Position numbers and translations under genes: made by a program | Notes under the pieces: model-generated | Told to the model about the DNA's origin: nothing | Seen by the model: only the letters and a program-made list of their open reading frames with translations | Database searches by the model: none | From: CALMFG01 sp963674805 | Lineage (GTDB): Bacteria; Bacillota; Clostridia; Christensenellales; CALMFG01 | Direction of reading: 5' to 3' | Length of the DNA stretch: 64,000 nucleotides | NCBI GenBank assembly: GCA_963674805.2 | Contig: CAXXNY010000026.1 | Coordinates: 314,225 to 378,224 of the forward strand | In this document: positions 29,568 through 38,446 of the stretch, piece by piece | Layout of the letters: every line of letters begins with the position of its first letter | Position numbering within the stretch: position 1 is the first letter of the stretch

Positions 29568-32148
29568 GTGATTTGTGTTTTCTTCTTCTCCGTGCCACGG
29601 CTTTTTCAACCTCGCTGAACACCAGCATCAGCGCTGACATTCCAATTACAATCAGCCAATGGATACCGCTCAGCATATCCAGTTCGAATATCCGGCGCAG
29701 AGCCGGGATCAGCACCACAGACACCTGAAGCAGGGATGAGACCGCCAGCGCCAGCAGCATGATGCGGTTCTTAAACAGCCCGAGCGACCAAACCGAGACG
29801 TGTTCGCTGCGTGCACCGTATGCCGCAAACAACTGTGAAAGGCCCAGTGTCACAAACGCCATGGTAACCGCGTATTCCTGGCTGACGGTTCTGCCAATCA
29901 TAAATGCGGCCAGTGTCAGCACCGCTTCAAAGACGCCGGTAAAGGCAATTCCCGCCCACATCCTGCCGTCAATCAGCGGAACTTTCGGATCCCGCGGCGG
30001 GTATTTCATGACGTCGCCTTCGGCGGGTTCCAGCCCCAGCGCAAGCGCCGGAAAGGTATCCGTCACCAGATTAATCCAGAGGATATGAATCGGCCCTAAA
30101 AGGCGCATGCCCAGCAGCGTCGCCGTAAACAGCGCAATCACTTCGCCCGCATTGGACGAGAGTAAAAACCTTACGGTTTTCTTGATATTTTGATATACCT
30201 TGCGTCCGGCTTCGACCGCCTTCACAATCGTCGCAAAATTATCGTCTGTCAGCACCATATCCGCTGCGGCTTTGGAGACATCCGTACCCGTAATCCCCAT
30301 ACCGACGCCGATATCCGCGGTCTTTAACGCAGGCGCATCATTCACGCCGTCGCCGGTCATGGCTACGACCATGCCTTTTTTCTGAAAGGCTTTGACGATC
30401 CTGACCTTATGTTCCGGCGCAACCCGTGCATAGACGGATACGTTCCCGCACTGCTCGTCCAATATTTCCTCGCTCGTTTTATTCAGCTCATCGCCGGTCA
30501 TTATGCCGTCACCCGGCTTTAAGATGCCAAGTTCCAGCGCAATCGCCTTTGCGGTCGCCGCATGATCGCCGGTAATCATCACCGGTTTAATGCCCGCTTC
30601 CCGGCAAGCCGTTACTGCGGCTTTGGCTTCTTCCCTGGGCGGGTCAATCATGCCGCAAAGCCCGATCAAGGTCAGCCCCTTTTCGATACCGCCAATATCG
30701 CGCATATCCTCAGGCGATATTTCCTTTTCCGCAAACGCCAGCACCCGTAGGGCTTCGTCTGCCATTTTGGCGTTATGAAGTCTGACCTTTTCGCGCATTT
30801 CTTCGTCTAACACAACTGCCTTGCCGTTCTTTAGTATATGCGTACACCGGTCAATTAAGACATCCGGCGCACCCTTTGTATAGGCTTTCCCGGATTTCAT
30901 CACGGTCATCAGTTTGCGTTCGGAATCAAACGGGATTTCGGCATCCCGCGTTCTGGCTTGAATTGTTTTAAGCGACCACCCGTTGTCCAGCGCATAATCC
31001 AAAAGTGCGGTTTCGGTCGGGTCGCCCACCATAGCGCCGTTTTCGTCCGGCGAAGAGTCGTTGCAGTACACCATACACGCCAGCATATCGCCAAGTTCGG
31101 TCTTGGGCCAGCTTTCAACCACGGTCATCACATTCTGCGTTAATGTGCCTGTTTTATCCGAGCAGATAACGCGTGTTGAGCCCAACGTCTCCACAGCCGG
31201 AAGCTTACGGATAATCGCGCCGCGGTCCGCCATACGCTGCATACCCAATGCCAGCACAATGGTGATTACCGCCACCAAGCCCTCCGGTATCGCCGCCACC
31301 GCCAATGATACCGAGGTTAAGAACATATCAAAAATGTCCGTACCCATGATGAGCACTCCGACGCCGAACATCACAATCGCGATAATCACAACCGCGATTG
31401 AAATCACCTTGGATATTTCGGCCAGTTTCCGCTGGAGCGGTGTCTCGTCCTTATCAGCCTCGCCCAATGACTCGGCGATCTTGCCCATTTCGGTATCCAT
31501 GCCGGTATGCACGACCACACCGAGTCCGCGCCCGTAGGTGATCGCACTGCCCATAAAGACCATATTTAAACGGTCGCCTGCCAATGCATCCGCTTTGCAG
31601 ACTGCGTCTTCATCCTTTTCAACCGGCAGTGATTCACCAGTCAGTGCCGATTCTTCCGCCTTTAACGCCGCGGTCTCAATCAGCCTTAAATCAGCGGGCA
31701 CATTGTCGCCTGCTTCGATATGGACAATATCACCGGGCACAACGTCCTCGGCTTTGATTACGGCGCTCCTGCCGTCGCGTACGACTCTTGCGGTCGGCGC
31801 CGCCATCTCGGTCAATGCTGCAAGCGCCTGTTCGGCACGGGCTTCCTGTATCGTACCCAATACTGCATTCAATAAAATAACGACGCCGATAATAATCGCG
31901 TCCAGCGGCTCTTTTAAAACCGCAGAAATCACAGCCGCCGCGATCAGCACCCAGATCATCACGTTCGCAAACTGGGCCATAAAGATGCCGAACACGGTCT
32001 TTTTTTTGCCCGCCTTCAGCTTATTCTTGCCATAGGCCAAAAGCCGTTTTTCTGCCTCGGCTTTAGAAAGCCCGCTCCGTTTGGTATTCATCGCCGTCAG
32101 CGCGTCGTTTTTTGACATTGTATAAAACTGCTGTTTAATTTCGTCCAC
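29557..32148 (-). CDS. Cation-transporting P-type ATPase (Ca2+-type, P2A)
   Basis: This ATP-driven membrane pump has 863 residues. The N-terminal cation-ATPase domain (GLSKAEAEKRLLAYGKNKL) is followed by actuator motif LTGESLPVEK. M4 has VAAIPEGLVAVITIVLALG, which carries the PEGL cation site of calcium pumps. The phosphorylation loop is ICSDKTGTLTQN, with KGAPD in the nucleotide domain and VAMTGDGVNDAPALK at the hinge. Six C-terminal helices include NAGEVIALF and WINLVTDTFPALALGLEP. The features match the SERCA/PMR1 group; calcium is the likely ion. It ends RRRRKHKSLEI. Confidence 0.93.
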   Translation of the reverse strand: MDEIKQQFYTMSKNDALTAMNTKRSGLSKAEAEKRLLAYGKNKLKAGKKKTVFGIFMAQFANVMIWVLIAAAVISAVLKEPLDAIIIGVVILLNAVLGTIQEARAEQALAALTEMAAPTARVVRDGRSAVIKAEDVVPGDIVHIEAGDNVPADLRLIETAALKAEESALTGESLPVEKDEDAVCKADALAGDRLNMVFMGSAITYGRGLGVVVHTGMDTEMGKIAESLGEADKDETPLQRKLAEISKVISIAVVIIAIVMFGVGVLIMGTDIFDMFLTSVSLAVAAIPEGLVAVITIVLALGMQRMADRGAIIRKLPAVETLGSTRVICSDKTGTLTQNVMTVVESWPKTELGDMLACMVYCNDSSPDENGAMVGDPTETALLDYALDNGWSLKTIQARTRDAEIPFDSERKLMTVMKSGKAYTKGAPDVLIDRCTHILKNGKAVVLDEEMREKVRLHNAKMADEALRVLAFAEKEISPEDMRDIGGIEKGLTLIGLCGMIDPPREEAKAAVTACREAGIKPVMITGDHAATAKAIALELGILKPGDGIMTGDELNKTSEEILDEQCGNVSVYARVAPEHKVRIVKAFQKKGMVVAMTGDGVNDAPALKTADIGVGMGITGTDVSKAAADMVLTDDNFATIVKAVEAGRKVYQNIKKTVRFLLSSNAGEVIALFTATLLGMRLLGPIHILWINLVTDTFPALALGLEPAEGDVMKYPPRDPKVPLIDGRMWAGIAFTGVFEAVLTLAAFMIGRTVSQEYAVTMAFVTLGLSQLFAAYGARSEHVSVWSLGLFKNRIMLLALAVSSLLQVSVVLIPALRRIFELDMLSGIHWLIVIGMSALMLVFSEVEKAVARRRRKHKSLEI

Positions 32149-32240
32149 TTTTTCCTCCGCTGCATGCCCTTTTGGTATTATACAACAATTCCATAGGTTC
32201 TCAACCTGGTTTTTTTCTCCTTTTTCGCCCGACCATCCGG

Positions 32241-32276
32241 TCTAAAAAAAGAAAGGCAGGAATGGATTATTCCTGC
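32241..32276 (-). terminator. Terminator after the lipoprotein/GlpABC-like operon
   Basis: On the minus strand GCAGGAAT, loop AATCC, ATTCCTGC followed by CTTTCTTTTTTT, just after the stop at 32288. Confidence 0.9.
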
Positions 32277-32287
32277 ATTGTTTCGCC

Positions 32288-32782
32288 TCAGTTTATATTC
32301 AATTTCTCTAAAATCATTCCCGTCAGAGCATCCGCCTGCTCGGTTGGGTCGTTTTGGGACGGACAGGTCACCGCATCCACCGCACAATCGGATTCCATCT
32401 CCCCGCCACCGCTGGTTGCAAAGATAATCAATTTATCCTGCTCTTTGCACCGGTTGATATAGTTTTCGACATTCGCAGGCAGTTTGCCCATCTGAATATG
32501 CCAGACCACAGCTACCACGTCATATCCGCTGTCATCGGCGCGCGACGGATTATTCACACACTCGATCTCGGTGAACAGCCCCTGTTCATTCAGCTGATTT
32601 TGGGTTTCATTCACCAACACCGCTTTAAACTCCGTATCCTCCGTAATCACCAATACGCGCTGCCCCGCATCTTCATTCAAACCGCTCGATACCGGCATTC
32701 CTTTGGCTGACGGTTCAGCGCAGGCGGCTGACGTTAAAACCAACATGATTAAAATTGCAAAAAAGACTATTCTCTTTCTCAT
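32288..32782 (-). CDS. Lipoprotein with flavodoxin-like fold
   Basis: The product has 164 residues from the ATG at 32782. The start MRKRIVFFAILIMLVLTSAAC is a lipoprotein signal with Cys21 as the lipidated residue. The mature part has alternating strands and helices (RVLVITEDTEFKAVL, YDVVAVVWHI, QDKLIIFATSGGGEME) like a flavodoxin or DUF-type flavodoxin-like domain. The usual FMN-phosphate loop is not evident. It lies 16 bases after the DUF1667 gene and appears to belong to the same operon as the glycerol-3-phosphate enzymes. Confidence 0.75.
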   Translation of the reverse strand: MRKRIVFFAILIMLVLTSAACAEPSAKGMPVSSGLNEDAGQRVLVITEDTEFKAVLVNETQNQLNEQGLFTEIECVNNPSRADDSGYDVVAVVWHIQMGKLPANVENYINRCKEQDKLIIFATSGGGEMESDCAVDAVTCPSQNDPTEQADALTGMILEKLNIN

Positions 32783-32798
32783 CGTTCCCCGTATCCTT

Positions 32799-33173
32799 TT
32801 AAATCGCTTTTTTCGTACCGCTGGTTGCAACAAGATTGGCTCCGGTGCCTTCGACGTTTTTCATCAGCACATCGCCGATTTTCACCGGCGCCTCTGCCCT
32901 AAACGTACTCAGCGCCCCCATACACCGCATCATTTTTTTAAGCGCAATCGGCTGGTCAGTTTTTACTGATACCACAGGCTTTTCGCCGTTATCCACGCGA
33001 ACGGTAGAGGTCAGCACGCGCATCGGATTGACCAGTTCTGCCCGTGCATACTGTTCGCCCTTACTGCATGAATTGCCCGTTATTTTTGTAACGTTTCCGT
33101 TTTCATCGAATGTCACGGTCACCTGACACCCTTTCGGGCAGACCGTACAGGTAATTGTCTTCTGGTTTGTCAT
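32799..33173 (-). CDS. DUF1667 Cys-rich redox protein, third subunit of a GlpABC-like system
   Basis: The product has 124 residues. ITCTVCPKGCQVTV, GNSCSKGEQYARAELVNPMRVLTSTVRV and KMMRCMGALSTFRAEAPVKIGDVLMKNV are diagnostic of DUF1667 (COG3862). This protein is nearly always encoded beside two FAD-dependent oxidoreductases, as here. The Cys residues (CxxCxxxC and two more) may hold an iron-sulfur centre. The start overlaps the upstream oxidoreductase by four bases. Confidence 0.9.
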   Translation of the reverse strand: MTNQKTITCTVCPKGCQVTVTFDENGNVTKITGNSCSKGEQYARAELVNPMRVLTSTVRVDNGEKPVVSVKTDQPIALKKMMRCMGALSTFRAEAPVKIGDVLMKNVEGTGANLVATSGTKKAI

Positions 33174-34450
33174 TTTTGTCTCTCCAAAGCGCTGATTACG
33201 ACCGTTTGGCCTGCGGCCTCAAGTTCCTTTTTATCCAACGTAATACGCACCATTTCACCGGGTGCAAGCCCTTTATAACGTTTTTCATAGATGATATGTT
33301 TGCCGCTCACCGCCGTCACCACCGCCTTTTTCATGGGCGCTGTGACGCGGAAGAACAGCTTCACGCTGCGCTTCGTCTTTTTAGAAACCGACTGCGGTAA
33401 TACATAACGCACCCCGGCACCCGCCGATATTTCAATTCGTTTCCCGGACTGGGTCCGCTTACCTCGGGAGAATTTTGCCGCGGACTTTCCGGCGCGGATG
33501 CTTTCCTCCGTTACATAATCGACCAAGTCATGAATATGCGCTACATTGCCGCAGGCAAACACACCATTAATATTGGTCTGCATCTTTTCATCCACCAGCG
33601 GCCCGCCCGTCACCGGGTCCAGCATAACACCGCATTTTTTGGATAACTCATTTTCCGGAATCAAGCCGACAGACAGCAGCAGCGTATCACAGTCGATGCG
33701 TTTCTCTGTGCCTGGAATAGGCTGGCGGTTTTCATCCACCTTTGCATATGTCACGCCCGTGACGCGCGCATGCCCGTGTATTTCAGTAACGGTATGCGAC
33801 AGGTACAGCGGAATATCGTAGTCGTTTAAGCATTGGACGATGTTACGCTGTAAGCCTCCGGAATACGGCAGGAGTTCGATCACAGCCTTGACCGATGCGC
33901 CTTCCAACGTCATGCGGCGCGCCATAATCAAGCCGATATCGCCAGAGCCTAAAATCACCACGGTTTTGCCCGGCATGTAGCCTTCAATATTTACCAGACG
34001 CTGCGCCGTACCAGCGGTAAAAATGCCCGCCGGACGCTGCCCCGGAATATTGAGCGCACCGCGCGTACGTTCGCGCGAACCCATGGCCAGCACCACTGCA
34101 CCGGCCTTGATTTTAACCATGCCGTATTTTGAGCTGAATGCCGTGATTTCGCGTTCCGGTGTGATATCCGTTACCATGGTTTCGGTATAAACGTCGATAC
34201 CGTTCTTTTTAACAAGCTTGATAAATTTATCCGCATATTCCGGCCCGGTCAGTTCTTCTTTGAAGTAATGCAGTCCAAAACCGTTATGAATGCACTGGTC
34301 TAAAATTCCGCCGAGCGCTGTATCGCGCTCTATAATCGCAACGCGTTTTGCGCCTTTCTCTTTGGCGTTGACCGCCGCCGCCATGCCTGCGGGTCCGCCG
34401 CCGATCACCGCAACATCTATATTAATATCCAGTCTTTTCTCTTTACTCAC
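33170..34450 (-). CDS. FAD/NAD(P)-binding oxidoreductase (second subunit of the G3P system)
   Basis: The product has 426 residues. The FAD site is IDVAVIGGGPAGMAAAVNAKEKGAKRVAIIERD. A second Rossmann motif is KTVVILGSGDIGLIMARRMTLEGA. NINGVFACGNVAHIHDLVDYVTEESIRAGKSAA carries the flavin-contacting GN segment. Start MSKEKRLDIN. In related operons it pairs with a GlpA-like dehydrogenase and a DUF1667 protein, replacing GlpB/GlpC. It overlaps the upstream gene by eight bases and the downstream one by four. Confidence 0.88.
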   Translation of the reverse strand: MSKEKRLDINIDVAVIGGGPAGMAAAVNAKEKGAKRVAIIERDTALGGILDQCIHNGFGLHYFKEELTGPEYADKFIKLVKKNGIDVYTETMVTDITPEREITAFSSKYGMVKIKAGAVVLAMGSRERTRGALNIPGQRPAGIFTAGTAQRLVNIEGYMPGKTVVILGSGDIGLIMARRMTLEGASVKAVIELLPYSGGLQRNIVQCLNDYDIPLYLSHTVTEIHGHARVTGVTYAKVDENRQPIPGTEKRIDCDTLLLSVGLIPENELSKKCGVMLDPVTGGPLVDEKMQTNINGVFACGNVAHIHDLVDYVTEESIRAGKSAAKFSRGKRTQSGKRIEISAGAGVRYVLPQSVSKKTKRSVKLFFRVTAPMKKAVVTAVSGKHIIYEKRYKGLAPGEMVRITLDKKELEAAGQTVVISALERQK

Positions 34451-35879
34451 TTTTTGTTTTCCCCGTGACGATCCAGGAGCCTTCGTCTGTCTTTTTAATC
34501 TGTTCCATTGGTATGTTTAACTCACGTGACAAAATATGCATCACCGTCGGCCCGCAGAATCCGCCGTGGCACCGTCCGGCGCCCGCGCGCGTCCGGTGTT
34601 TCACCCCGTCAATTGTGGTGGCACCCGCAGGGCGGTGAATCGCGTCCACAATCTCACCTTCGGTCACGGTCTCACACCGGCAGACGATATGTCCGTTTCT
34701 GGGGTCTTGTTTGATTGCTTCCAAGCGTTCCTCATCCGTGCACCGGCTGAACCGCAGCCGCTTCTTAATTTTCGGGTTAAACTCAGGATTTGGCTCACAC
34801 GTTAATCCGGCTTCTTTTAGCAGCTCAACTGCAAATTCGGCGATTGCAGGTGAAGAAGACAGCCCCGGCGACTCAATACCGATGACATCAATGATATGCG
34901 GATTCGCTTCACTTGCCCGGATAATAAAATCTTCGGTCGGCGATACTGCACGTAATCCTGCGAAAGAGGTAATCACGCCGGTTAACGTCAATGTCGGGAC
35001 TGATTTTTTCGCCATCTCAATAACCGTCTTCATACCATTTTGCGTGGTGGCGAAGTCTTCCGCATCGTCAATATCCTCGGAAGTCGGCCCGAGCAGGAGA
35101 TTGCCTTCTACCGTTGGGGTGACCAATATTCCCTTACCCATCTTTGACGGGGTCTGGAATATCGTTCGGCTGACCACATCCGAAACCGCATTATCATATA
35201 ATAAGTACTCGCCTTTTCTCGGCGTAATACTGACCGGTTCGCCGTACATCGCACTGACTATTCCGCCGTATACTCCTGCCGCGTTTACCAGATATTTTGT
35301 TTGATAGACACCCTTTGTTGTCGTGACACGGATCATATCATCAGCCGCGTCAACCGCCGTTACCTCGGTATCAAAAAAGACGTCCGCACCATTCTGGGCA
35401 GCATTTTCCACCGCGCCCACCGCAAGCTCATAAGGGTTAATCACACCTGCGCTTTCACACAGCAGTGCGCCCGCCGCATTCTCCGATATATTGGGTTCCA
35501 TTGATCTTAAAACAGCCGCATCAATCAGCCGCAATCCTTTAACGCCGTTTTGTTTACCGCGGTCATACAGCGACTGGATAACCTTAATATCATCATCATC
35601 AAACGCCACCACCAAAGATCCGCAGCGGTCAAACGAAACGTCCAGTTCCTCCGCCACCTGATCCATCATGGTGTTGCCCCTGACGTTCATGAGCGCTTTT
35701 AAACTGCCGGGCTTTGCGTTATACCCGCCGTGGACGATGCCGCTGTTGGCCTTGGATGTGCCACCTCCGGCATCGGATGTCTTTTCGATAATTGCTGTTT
35801 TCAGTTTGTATTGCATCAGCGCCCGCGCAATCATCCCGCCGGATGTGCCCGCACCGATTACGATTACATCATATGTCAT
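34443..35879 (-). CDS. glpA: Glycerol-3-phosphate dehydrogenase-like FAD oxidoreductase with BFD [2Fe-2S] domain
   Basis: The product has 478 residues and probably oxidises glycerol-3-phosphate. YDVIVIGAGTSGGMIARALMQYKLKTAIIEK is the FAD motif. GGGTSKANSGIVHGGY and LVNAAGVYGGIVSAMYG are DAO-family motifs. The C-terminal domain (about residues 395-450) has VCRCETVTEGEIVDAI and CHGGFCGP, the four Cys of a BFD-like [2Fe-2S] domain. This gene plus the FAD reductase and DUF1667 protein form a cotranscribed trio. Electron acceptor and membrane link are unknown. L-2-hydroxyglutarate oxidase-like chemistry is a less likely alternative. Confidence 0.85.
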   Translation of the reverse strand: MTYDVIVIGAGTSGGMIARALMQYKLKTAIIEKTSDAGGGTSKANSGIVHGGYNAKPGSLKALMNVRGNTMMDQVAEELDVSFDRCGSLVVAFDDDDIKVIQSLYDRGKQNGVKGLRLIDAAVLRSMEPNISENAAGALLCESAGVINPYELAVGAVENAAQNGADVFFDTEVTAVDAADDMIRVTTTKGVYQTKYLVNAAGVYGGIVSAMYGEPVSITPRKGEYLLYDNAVSDVVSRTIFQTPSKMGKGILVTPTVEGNLLLGPTSEDIDDAEDFATTQNGMKTVIEMAKKSVPTLTLTGVITSFAGLRAVSPTEDFIIRASEANPHIIDVIGIESPGLSSSPAIAEFAVELLKEAGLTCEPNPEFNPKIKKRLRFSRCTDEERLEAIKQDPRNGHIVCRCETVTEGEIVDAIHRPAGATTIDGVKHRTRAGAGRCHGGFCGPTVMHILSRELNIPMEQIKKTDEGSWIVTGKTKSE

Positions 35880-36048
35880 ATTAATCCTGCCAGTTTCTTA
35901 TTTTATCTGCCGCATACGTTTTCATCAATGCAAGAACGAATCATTCTTTCTGTATCAATTATTATTGGGATTGGGGAACTGGCGGTACTGGCGTCCAGTG
36001 AGTTGATACATTTTTCATGCGTCGCCTATCCTTAAATTTGAAATTTAA

Positions 36049-36077
36049 TTGCGGTATCAAATCCGCAACGATATAAT
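36049..36077 (+). promoter_or_regulatory. Promoter and palindrome upstream of the lysophospholipase-like gene
   Basis: TTGCGG (36049-36054) and TATAAT (36072-36077) have a 17-base spacer. The -35 box is the left arm of TTGCGG-N8-CCGCAA (36049-36068), a palindrome that could be a repressor site. A second TATAAT lies at 36104-36109. The rest of the region 35880-36149 shows no gene. Confidence 0.6.
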
Positions 36078-36149
36078 ATATATAGAATTTATATCACAGA
36101 TGATATAATTATTCAATTAACATATTATCCCATAAGGAGGCGAACACCC

Positions 36150-37070
36150 ATGGCGGCACAGGAATTTAAACTCACTGCATCGGACGGACTGGAGCTCTTC
36201 TGTTACAAAATCATCCCGAAAAAAGTGGATGCTGTCCTTTTGATTCTGCACGGCTCTATCGAACACGCAAAACGGTATTTTGATTTGGGTGAATATTTAG
36301 AGAAAGACGGCATCGCAGTCTATACCTTTGACCAGCGCGGGCACGGACAGACAGCCGCTGACGATAAGGACGTGGCCTACTTTTCTGACAAGCCCAAAGG
36401 CTGGTATCAGTCGATTGATGATATCGTTAAAATGGTAAGCCTGATTCGAAAAGAACAGCCCGGAAAGACGCTGACCGTGTTCGGCCACAGCATGGGATCG
36501 TTTCTGCTTCGTACATTAATGGCACTTCATCCAAACAGTCTGGATAAGGCAATCATCTGCGGCACTGCTGATACGCCAAAGGTGCTGCTCGGATTCGGGC
36601 GCATGCTCAGCGGCGTTACCGCCGCATTTATGGGCAGACGCCACCGGAGTAAAATGATTCACGGACTGGTATACGGTGCGCTGAACAGCCGGATTAATGA
36701 CCCGAGAACACCCTATGACTTTATCACATCGGATGAAAAAATCGTTGACCAGTATATCGCTGATCCGCGGTGCGGTAATCTCGTCACCGTAGAATACGCA
36801 AAAGAAATGCTGAGAGGGCTGGATTTCATCGGCAGAGAAAGCACCTATGCTATGGTAAAAAAAGATCTCCCTGTATTTATCGTATCCGGTGCGGAAGACC
36901 CGCTGGCCGGAACAAACCGAGCTGATTTCGACCGTGTTGTCATTGGATATAAGACAGCGGGTTTAACCGATCTGACCGTCAAGGTATACCCGGCGATGCG
37001 GCATGAAATCATTAATGAGATCGGCAAAGAAGAAGTATATGAAGATATCAAGAACTTCGTTTTAAAATAA
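36150..37070 (+). CDS. Alpha/beta hydrolase, monoacylglycerol lipase/lysophospholipase-like
   Basis: The product has 306 residues; AAGGAGG precedes the ATG. VLLILHGSIEHAKRYFDLGEYL and FDQRGHGQTAADD are the oxyanion and strand-4 segments of the Hydrolase_4 group. The nucleophile elbow is VFGHSMGSFLLRTLM (GHSMG). The acid lies in IVSGAEDPLAG and the His in YPAMRHEIINE. These match monoglyceride lipase or lysophospholipase L2-type enzymes. There is no signal peptide, so it should be cytoplasmic. It is a single gene. Confidence 0.88.
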   Translation: MAAQEFKLTASDGLELFCYKIIPKKVDAVLLILHGSIEHAKRYFDLGEYLEKDGIAVYTFDQRGHGQTAADDKDVAYFSDKPKGWYQSIDDIVKMVSLIRKEQPGKTLTVFGHSMGSFLLRTLMALHPNSLDKAIICGTADTPKVLLGFGRMLSGVTAAFMGRRHRSKMIHGLVYGALNSRINDPRTPYDFITSDEKIVDQYIADPRCGNLVTVEYAKEMLRGLDFIGRESTYAMVKKDLPVFIVSGAEDPLAGTNRADFDRVVIGYKTAGLTDLTVKVYPAMRHEIINEIGKEEVYEDIKNFVLK

Positions 37071-37091
37071 GCAGCAAAAATAACGTACTAA

Positions 37092-37122
37092 AAAACCGCC
37101 TGACTCCAGGCGGTTTTATTTT
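37092..37122. terminator. Bidirectional terminator between the lipase-like gene and the TctC-like gene
   Basis: AAAACCGCCTG, loop ACTC, CAGGCGGTTTT, followed by ATTTTAT on the plus strand and TTAGTACG on the minus strand. It is strongest for the plus-strand gene. Confidence 0.85.
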
Positions 37123-37127
37123 ATCTG

Positions 37128-38231
37128 TTAATACGGCCGCTCAATATCCACATAGTCAGGCGTGTACCCGCCGCGCTGCATATCCGATAATATCCAGCAT
37201 AAATACCGTTCGGCAATCGCCACATGGTCCGCCGCTTCTTCACCGGTATACAGATAAAGGTTGCCGTAAACCGAATTGACGAAGTCATTGAACTTCACAT
37301 TATCGTTCAGTGCCAAAAATCCCTCTTCAATCGCAAGGATGATGTGCTCCGGCGTATCTGCCGGCAGGGCAAATCCCCTGAACTGGCGGAGTGCGTCAAG
37401 CGCCTCCGATTTCAGCTCCGGCACCGTGCCCCGGATTGAGGGTATCGAATTTTTATAGAAATTACGATTCGTCAGGTCTTTATCGTCCATAACTGCAAGT
37501 GCGAGCAGCGTTCTGGCGGAAACTTCGGCGGCTACCTCGGTCGCCGGAAGAATCACCGCGTCCACCTCTGCGTTTATGCACGCCGCTTTCGCCTGCGCTT
37601 CGGAGTCATATGCCTTCATATTAAAGTCGAGCCCGCTTTCGGTTACAAAGTAATATGGAAGCGCGGCCTGAAGCCCTCCGCCGCTTACTGCAATCGTCAG
37701 CTCATTGTCTTCTTCGGTATTGTTCGCCGCCATAATGAATTCCTGAATGGATTCAAGACCGATATCCGGGCTGACGCACAGTACGCTCGGCGACCCGCCC
37801 GCGATAAAATAGATCCAGTCTTTTGAAGTCAGCTCACCCTCCACATAAATCGGAATGGTGAGATTGCGCTCCCCGGCACCCAGGAACATATAGCCGTCAT
37901 GTCTGGAGTTAAACACCTTATACGTGCCGGTTGAACCCGACAATCCGCCGGAGATATTGGTATACGCAATCCGCCAGCCAAGCTGATCGGCGAGCCCGTC
38001 GCCTATGGCACGGCTCCATGAATCGATGTTTGTCGCTTCTCCAAAGGGAATCATCCACTGAATGATGGTTTCGGGATAATCCGCAAAAGCAGTCGGCTGC
38101 GGCGTCGGCGTCGGCGTCGCGATTGGCTTGATGGACGGCTGCGCCGCCGGTTCGTCCCGGATAATACAGGATACGAGCAGTGCGCTTATGCAAAGCAGGA
38201 TAATCAGAAACCCTGCAATTTTCTTGGTCAT
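37128..38231 (-). CDS. TctC/Bug-type solute-binding lipoprotein
   Basis: The product has 367 residues. The start MTKKIAGFLIILLCISALLVSC is a lipoprotein signal (Cys about residue 22), then a Pro/Thr-rich linker (TPTPTPQPT). The body matches Bug/TctC binding proteins of tripartite tricarboxylate transporters: IQWMIPFGEATNIDSWSRAIGDGLADQLG, VFNSRHDGYMFLGAG, FALPADTPEHIILAIEEGF. In Clostridia such proteins are often not accompanied by tctA/tctB. Here too no TctA or TctB gene is present. The ligand is unknown. Confidence 0.85.
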   Translation of the reverse strand: MTKKIAGFLIILLCISALLVSCIIRDEPAAQPSIKPIATPTPTPQPTAFADYPETIIQWMIPFGEATNIDSWSRAIGDGLADQLGWRIAYTNISGGLSGSTGTYKVFNSRHDGYMFLGAGERNLTIPIYVEGELTSKDWIYFIAGGSPSVLCVSPDIGLESIQEFIMAANNTEEDNELTIAVSGGGLQAALPYYFVTESGLDFNMKAYDSEAQAKAACINAEVDAVILPATEVAAEVSARTLLALAVMDDKDLTNRNFYKNSIPSIRGTVPELKSEALDALRQFRGFALPADTPEHIILAIEEGFLALNDNVKFNDFVNSVYGNLYLYTGEEAADHVAIAERYLCWILSDMQRGGYTPDYVDIERPY

Positions 38232-38377
38232 GTCTTCCCTCCGTTACGGTCGGTTTGCTGAACTTTTCTCTTCGCTTATCATACCTAAAACGCGCAGAAT
38301 AGTCAAAAGAATATCCCGTAAATAAATGTTAAATAATGCCGTGCCAGTGGATTTTTTCTCTGCTGCTCACGCACGTG

Positions 38378-38424
38378 TTGACAACCCATTTTGTTGATAA
38401 TATGATAGATGAAACAGATTATCA
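38378..38424 (+). promoter_or_regulatory. fprA promoter with inverted repeat
   Basis: TTGACA (38378-38383) and TATGAT (38401-38406) are 17 bases apart. The inverted repeat TGATAAT (38395-38401) and ATTATCA (38418-38424) brackets the -10 box and start site, where a redox repressor such as PerR or Rex could sit. The repeat does not match a named consensus closely. Confidence 0.75.
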
Positions 38425-38446
38425 TCATACTTGGAAAGGAAACATT

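Noticed and set aside
38336..38446. Longer N-terminus for the flavodiiron protein starting at 38336
   Set aside because: It would contain the TTGACA/TATGAT promoter and the strong ribosome binding site, and the extra residues do not belong to the family.
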